Source: Aminicenans sp964648465 (GTDB lineage: Bacteria > Acidobacteriota > Aminicenantia > Aminicenantales > Aminicenantaceae). Taken from it: DNA of 64,000 bases. The translations under genes and the position numbers were made by a program. The stretch spans positions 1 through 64,000 of the forward strand of contig CAZYMU010000012.1 in assembly GCA_964648465.1 (NCBI GenBank), read 5' to 3'. The stretch's first letter is position 1; every line of letters starts with the position of its first letter. The notes beneath the pieces are model-generated. The model was not told the origin of the DNA. It made no database searches and saw only the letters and a program-made list of their open reading frames with translations. Below are positions 59,997 through 64,000 of the stretch, one piece after another.

Positions 59997-62394
59997 TCTG
60001 GCTCTTCTTCACATATTTATCAAACCATTCTATCATTTCTGCAAGGACATCAAGAACAGATTCTTTTGCTCTGTAGCCATGGCTTTCGTTGGGGAGGAAG
60101 ACTAATCGGGCGGTGGCCCCGTGGCCTTTTAATGCATGAAAGAGCCTCTGTGATTGGATTGGGAATGTGCCGGAATTATTATCAGCTTCTCCATGGATAA
60201 GAAGAATGGGTTCGTTTATCTTGTCTGCGTGCATAAATGGAGAAACTTTGAAGTATATTTCTGGTGCTTCCCAGAGGGTCCTTCGTTCGCTCTGGAATCC
60301 AAACGGTGTCAGAGTTCTATTGTAAGCGCCGCTGCGAGCGATGCCTGCAGCAAATAGGTCACAGTGAGCAAGCAGGTTAGCCGTCATGAAGGCGCCGTAG
60401 CTGTGTCCGCCGACTCCTACACGTTTAGAATCAATGATGCCCATGGAATCCAGTTTATCTATAGCTGTTTTAGAGCTGGCAACGATTTGTTCTATAAATG
60501 TGTTGTTCATAGTTTTAGGATCTCCTACGATTGGCATCTGGGCACTGTCTAGTACAGCATACCCCTGCGTGACAAAGAACAGCTGCGAAATTCCTCTAAA
60601 GAATGTAAACCTGTTTGGAGATCCTCGGACCTGGCCTGCTAATTTTGGATTGCTGTATTCAATTGGATAAGCCCAGATGACTAAAGGCATTCTCTCTCCT
60701 TCCTTGTAGTCGGGAGGGAGATAAAGCGTTCCGGAGAGAGATACGCCATCCTTCCTGACGTATTTAATAAGCTGTTTTTTCATTCCTGTCATCTGAGGAG
60801 CCGGGTCTTTGTAGGTTGTCAAGGCTTTCTTCTTTTTGTTTTTCAGAGTCATTAAATAATAATTGGGAGGTTCTGTCTTGGATTCATAGCTTGTTATGAG
60901 TTGTTTTCTCGAATTGCCTGCGAAATCTATGAATCTCTCGTAACTTGATTCCCCGCATTGGAATAGGCGTTTTGTCTTCATTGTCCTGAAATTTAATCTA
61001 TCAAGAAAAGGCATGTCTCCTTTGGGGGAAGCGCCGCTTCCGGCGAGATAGATCCAGTCTTTGTCTTGTAGGATTATAATCTCTCCTCTGGGAGTTGTTG
61101 TAAAGACAGGAGAGCCGGGGTCATTGTATCTGTCATGAATGCTGCGGTCGAAGATTTTTTTAGGGGCCTGGCCTGGTCTATCAACATTAACAAGATATGT
61201 TGTTCGCCATCTTCTTTTCCAGTCATATTCAGTAAGGAGAGCTTCGCCAGCGGACTTGAACCAGGAAATGCCTGAATAGCGATGTTGAATTTTCATGACT
61301 TCTCTTGGGTTTTCCTCGAAAGGAGAAGAAAGGCTCATGATTTTATCCCTGTACGGGACTTTTAACTCAGGGTCTCCTTTATCCAGAGCTTCAACCCAGA
61401 TAAGAGTGGCAGGATGGAGTGCTCTCCATTCAAGTGCTCTCGGTCCTGTTGGAACGCCTCTCATGGGGACAGCATCTGCCAGAGGAAGGTCAGCCAAGAG
61501 ACGAACAATTTCTCCATTTGTATCCCAGATTTCCAGCGAATGGGTAAAATAAAAATATGGGATACTATAGGAAAATGGCTTTTTTATCCTGTAAACAAGA
61601 AGATAGTCCCCACGTGGTGAGGGGTCTGGAGTAAGGAAAATGCCTGGAGACCCGATTTTTTGGGATTGTTCGCTAAGAACATCAATTTTTAAGAACTGAG
61701 AAGTTGCATAATAGTCAAATAAAGCTTCATCATATGGATCTTTCAAAAGATCTTGGTATGTCCAGACTTTTGCGAATTTACCAGAAGTCTCCTGAATATT
61801 AGGCCCTACAGGTACATCGGGCTTCTTCGGAGGGGAACCCCGATTCTCCAGGATGGTATGGACTAAGATATGGTGGTTGTCAGGAAGCCATTGGAAGCCC
61901 CGGCTCAAAGTTGCATTTATAACAGCTTTTGTGAGGGCTTTTGCTTTCCCTGTTTTAGGCTCTAATGCCCAAAGTTCGACTCCATTATCCAAATAACGTG
62001 TAAAAGCCGCCCACTTGCCGTCATAGGACCAATAAGGAAAACCAAACTTTGCTCCTTCAGGAAGAGAAACGCGCCTTTCGGAGCCGGTTTTAATATCCTT
62101 TATTACGAGTCCTGTATAGAAAGTTGTAACCTGGCGGCTGTTATTTTTTGGAGTAATTCTTGTTCCTGCAATTCTGAGCAAAGGCTGTGACATATATGCA
62201 ATAGACGGCATAGTCTCGTATTCTATAAGGATAATGTAGTCTTTTTTTGGGCTTATGCTTGCGCGAGGAGGTGGAGTAGCATTCACAATATCCACAACTT
62301 CTTTTGGAGGAAGTTTATAAGGTTCTTGCGAAAAGAGGAACAGTCTAGAGAGAAGAATTAAAGTTATAGTAAAAACTAAAACTGCTTTTTTCAT
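59986..62394 (-). CDS. S9-family serine peptidase (prolyl oligopeptidase type)
   Basis: An 802-residue exported protein: signal peptide (about 1-22), N-terminal beta-propeller, C-terminal alpha/beta-hydrolase domain with GGHSYGAFM (nucleophile Ser, about 663), HGEADNNSG (Asp), and NESHGYRAKESV (His). Probably a periplasmic dipeptidyl/aminopeptidase-like enzyme for peptide uptake. A good Shine-Dalgarno (GGAGG) and a near-consensus promoter precede it. It is coupled to the downstream radical SAM gene. Confidence 0.88.
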   Translation of the reverse strand: MKKAVLVFTITLILLSRLFLFSQEPYKLPPKEVVDIVNATPPPRASISPKKDYIILIEYETMPSIAYMSQPLLRIAGTRITPKNNSRQVTTFYTGLVIKDIKTGSERRVSLPEGAKFGFPYWSYDGKWAAFTRYLDNGVELWALEPKTGKAKALTKAVINATLSRGFQWLPDNHHILVHTILENRGSPPKKPDVPVGPNIQETSGKFAKVWTYQDLLKDPYDEALFDYYATSQFLKIDVLSEQSQKIGSPGIFLTPDPSPRGDYLLVYRIKKPFSYSIPYFYFTHSLEIWDTNGEIVRLLADLPLADAVPMRGVPTGPRALEWRALHPATLIWVEALDKGDPELKVPYRDKIMSLSSPFEENPREVMKIQHRYSGISWFKSAGEALLTEYDWKRRWRTTYLVNVDRPGQAPKKIFDRSIHDRYNDPGSPVFTTTPRGEIIILQDKDWIYLAGSGASPKGDMPFLDRLNFRTMKTKRLFQCGESSYERFIDFAGNSRKQLITSYESKTEPPNYYLMTLKNKKKKALTTYKDPAPQMTGMKKQLIKYVRKDGVSLSGTLYLPPDYKEGERMPLVIWAYPIEYSNPKLAGQVRGSPNRFTFFRGISQLFFVTQGYAVLDSAQMPIVGDPKTMNNTFIEQIVASSKTAIDKLDSMGIIDSKRVGVGGHSYGAFMTANLLAHCDLFAAGIARSGAYNRTLTPFGFQSERRTLWEAPEIYFKVSPFMHADKINEPILLIHGEADNNSGTFPIQSQRLFHALKGHGATARLVFLPNESHGYRAKESVLDVLAEMIEWFDKYVKKSQNEI

Positions 62395-62435
62395 GGTTTA
62401 TCCTCCGAAAAACATAATTATTCATCCTCTGCTTT

Positions 62436-62464
62436 ACTATATCCAAATATATAAATAATTTCAA
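62436..62464 (-). promoter_or_regulatory. S9 peptidase-SPASM promoter
   Basis: On the minus strand TTGAAA (62459-62464), 17 bp, TATAGT (62436-62441); predicted start about 62429, a 35-base leader with GGAGG. Confidence 0.6.
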
Positions 62465-62504
62465 TTTTGCTTTTTGGGTGATGGGAAATTGGGAGGAGTC
62501 TTGG

Positions 62505-62522
62505 TGTCAACCGTTGTTGACA
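62505..62522. promoter_or_regulatory. inverted repeat upstream of the pilin cluster
   Basis: TGTCAAC-cgtt-GTTGACA is a perfect 7-bp inverted repeat; its right arm includes TTGACA. It might be an operator or a promoter -35, but no convincing -10 follows. Confidence 0.35.
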
Positions 62523-62660
62523 GTTAAGGAAGATTTAACCATGAGTATTCCACGAATGTTGACAGCGCTTTTAGTAATTTTTTTGTTCTTATCTGGAATT
62601 TGTTTAGGTTCAATAATGGCACAACTAATGCAAGCACTAAATAAGCGAAAGGAGGAAATA

Positions 62661-63059
62661 GTGGCAATTTTTTCCACAAAGAACCAGTATGGTTTTACTC
62701 TGATTGAATTTCTTATCTGTTCTTCGATAATTACTTTTCTTATCGTAGGGACAGCTCAAATGATGTCCCATTCACTTCTCGTAAAAAAGAGAAGCGAATG
62801 CAGCATAAAGTCGGTGGAATTGGCTTCAGCAAAGCTTGAATACTTAAAGTCTCTTTCTTATGAAGATGAGAAATTGAATAGGGGTTCCGTGTCAGAATTT
62901 GTTAGAACAGGCGACAGTGAAAATTTATTTTACAGAGAATGGAGAATTCAGGATGTTAATGCTGACATGAAAAAAATAGAGATTGGATGTTTTCATGTAA
63001 ATTACCCTCAGAAAGGAACCAGATTAGTTCTTTTTTTATCTGGAAAACTTGGATTCTGA
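62661..63059 (+). CDS. type IV pilin-like minor pilin (prepilin)
   Basis: A 132-residue protein from a GTG with AAAGGAGG five bases upstream. The type III/IV prepilin signal reads QYGFTLIEFLICSSIITFLIVG, cut after Gly11 by a PilD-like peptidase, followed by a long hydrophobic helix and a small globular domain. An in-frame ATG at 62541 (AAGGAAG upstream) would add 40 residues with another hydrophobic stretch, which would be odd for a prepilin. Minor pilins initiate type IV pili or secretion pseudopili. Confidence 0.75.
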   Translation: MAIFSTKNQYGFTLIEFLICSSIITFLIVGTAQMMSHSLLVKKRSECSIKSVELASAKLEYLKSLSYEDEKLNRGSVSEFVRTGDSENLFYREWRIQDVNADMKKIEIGCFHVNYPQKGTRLVLFLSGKLGF

Positions 63060-63126
63060 TGAGGCAGAACAGAAACTCTGAATATGCGATGAATAATGAT
63101 TCTGAGGCAGGGTAATTCATAATATC

Positions 63127-63879
63127 ATGAGAAAATCATTTAAGGGAATAAAGAATAAGGAAGGCAGTGGTTTCTCCTTGATTGAAAGTTTAATAACCAT
63201 GTCTTTATTTCTTTTAGTTGTCCTTGCCACTATGGAGTTTTATGCATTTACACGCGGTAAGTTTCAAAAAGTTAAAGAAGAACAGGAAGCAAGTCAGGCT
63301 GCTTTTGCGGCACTGGATAAAATGAAAACAGATCTTGCAGAGAGTGGCCGGGGGATCTTAATCCCTGTTGAATTGGGGGTGCTCGATGCTATTAGCGAGA
63401 GTAATGGCACTCTTTTTATTCTCAGCAAAGAAAAGCAACTGATGCTGTCAAGTGATCTTGTACCAGGTCAAACACGGATAAACTTAGCAAGTACAAGTAA
63501 GATTAGAAAAGGGCGGGAGCTCTGCTTTTTTGACCCAACAAAAGCAGAGATTAAATCAGTTTCTCTTGTTGACAGGGACAGTGTAGTTCTCTCGTCACCG
63601 ATTGATTTTTCTTATTCAAATGAAGACTGCAGTGTAATCATGATAAAAAGAGTTTCACTTTTTTTTGACGAAGGCAGTCAGATCTTGAGAAGAAAGGTAA
63701 ATAGCAATTCAGCGCAGCCTCTTCTTGAAGAAACTGCGTTTTTTGGATTCGATTATAATGAAGCTTCGAATCTTTTGAAATTAAGCATCAGCCTGAAGAC
63801 GAACAAGGAGAAAAAATATGAAATTTCTGTTTTTCCGGAAAATGTTGCCCTGGTCTCTGCTCTCAAAGCGGGAGAATGA
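63127..63879 (+). CDS. PilW/PulJ-like minor pilin (prepilin)
   Basis: A 250-residue protein. Prepilin motif GSGFSLIESLITMSLFLLVV (cleavage after Gly, Glu at mature position 5), followed by a soluble region (AALDKMKTDLAESGRGI), the shape of PilW/GspJ proteins. It lies 67 bp after the first pilin gene and overlaps the next by 62 bp. Confidence 0.8.
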   Translation: MRKSFKGIKNKEGSGFSLIESLITMSLFLLVVLATMEFYAFTRGKFQKVKEEQEASQAAFAALDKMKTDLAESGRGILIPVELGVLDAISESNGTLFILSKEKQLMLSSDLVPGQTRINLASTSKIRKGRELCFFDPTKAEIKSVSLVDRDSVVLSSPIDFSYSNEDCSVIMIKRVSLFFDEGSQILRRKVNSNSAQPLLEETAFFGFDYNEASNLLKLSISLKTNKEKKYEISVFPENVALVSALKAGE

Positions 63880-64000
63880 GTTTAAGAAAGGGAGTATGAC
63901 TCTTATCTCAATTTTTATGTTTTTCATTTTTTCTGTTCTTGGGTTAGGTATGCTTTATAACTCACAGATTCATATAAGATTGACTGCCTGTAAGAAAAAT
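63818..64000 (+). CDS. PilX-like pilus assembly protein, truncated by the window end
   Basis: A 61-codon open frame running off the end. ATG at 63818 with AAGGAG upstream; the N-terminus is basic and followed by a hydrophobic helix (SMTLISIFMFFIFSVLGLGM) of the PilX_N type (no GFTLIE motif). A shorter start at 63896 is possible. Position after the PulJ-like gene supports a minor pilin. Confidence 0.6.
   Translation, partial: MKFLFFRKMLPWSLLSKRENEFKKGSMTLISIFMFFIFSVLGLGMLYNSQIHIRLTACKKN

Noticed and set aside
1..64000. tRNA, rRNA and CRISPR arrays
   Set aside because: No T-arm/cloverleaf pattern or regularly spaced direct repeat was seen on either strand; a dedicated tRNA/CRISPR search could still find a missed one.

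Overview
The window comes from a Gram-negative, AT-rich bacterial chromosome. Evidence for an outer membrane and LPS: lptE, an LptC/OstA-type protein with lptB, a complete tol-pal operon, TolB-like and sulfatase lipoproteins, and an outer-membrane beta-barrel. The mix of HprK, RapZ and a permease-free PTS, sigma-54, S9 and M20 peptidases, a CRTAC1-like protein and a long Tol operon recalls Acidobacteriota/Aminicenantes-type genomes. No rRNA is present, so the taxonomic placement is only inference. I saw no tRNA, rRNA, CRISPR array, prophage or transposase gene.

Layout. 0.2-6.7 kb (minus strand): comEC, an exported M20 peptidase, enolase, small YtxH and DUF948-like envelope proteins and a Mit_KHE1-like membrane protein. 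6.9-13.5 kb: leuS-lptE-holA, rpsT, murJ and dtd, followed by a 0.6 kb gene-free tract of dispersed repeats. 14.1-18.4 kb (minus): ftsY-ribD-ribE-ribBA-HEAT protein. 18.6-29.7 kb (plus): recJ, lptC/A-lptB, rpoN, hpf, ptsN, hprK, rapZ, then EIIA-Man, HPr and EI. 29.8-35.5 kb (minus): a cupin, then tolQ-tolR-TonB/TolA-like-tolB-pal-cpoB-ssb. 35.6-44.5 kb: ktrB-ktrA, an MrfA-like helicase, uvrA, holB and ricT. 44.5-49.3 kb: a sigma/anti-sigma pair divergent from a receiver fragment plus HD-GYP gene, then ftsK. 49.6-62.4 kb: rsmA followed by an accessory secreted block (PD40 lipoprotein, propeller-SGNH hydrolase, beta-barrel, hexapeptide acyltransferase, FG-GAP/UnbV protein, sulfatase-fold lipoprotein, SPASM radical SAM protein, S9 peptidase). 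62.5-64 kb: the start of a minor type IV pilin cluster that runs off the window.

How it fits together. The recJ-to-ptsI block links LPS export, sigma-54, ribosome hibernation and a PTS phosphorelay (EI, HPr, HPr kinase, PtsN, EIIA-Man, RapZ) with no sugar permease, so it looks like a regulatory rather than a transport PTS. Tol-Pal, MurJ, LptE/B/C, FtsK and FtsY form the envelope and division core. UvrA, RecJ, SSB, HolA, HolB and the helicase form a replication and repair core.

Most notable observations: a UvrA that appears to lack its DNA-binding insertion domain; a recurrent arrangement in which a sigma-70-like -10 box nearly abuts the start codon with little or no Shine-Dalgarno sequence (sigma factor, DUF948-like gene, ftsY, tolQ, uvrA, SGNH gene), suggesting leaderless transcripts; a mobile-looking 120-bp repeat with 13-bp terminal inverted repeats, one copy of which supplies the dtd stop codon; a broken receiver reading frame in front of an HD-GYP gene; and a long LptC/LptA-like protein in place of separate small ones.
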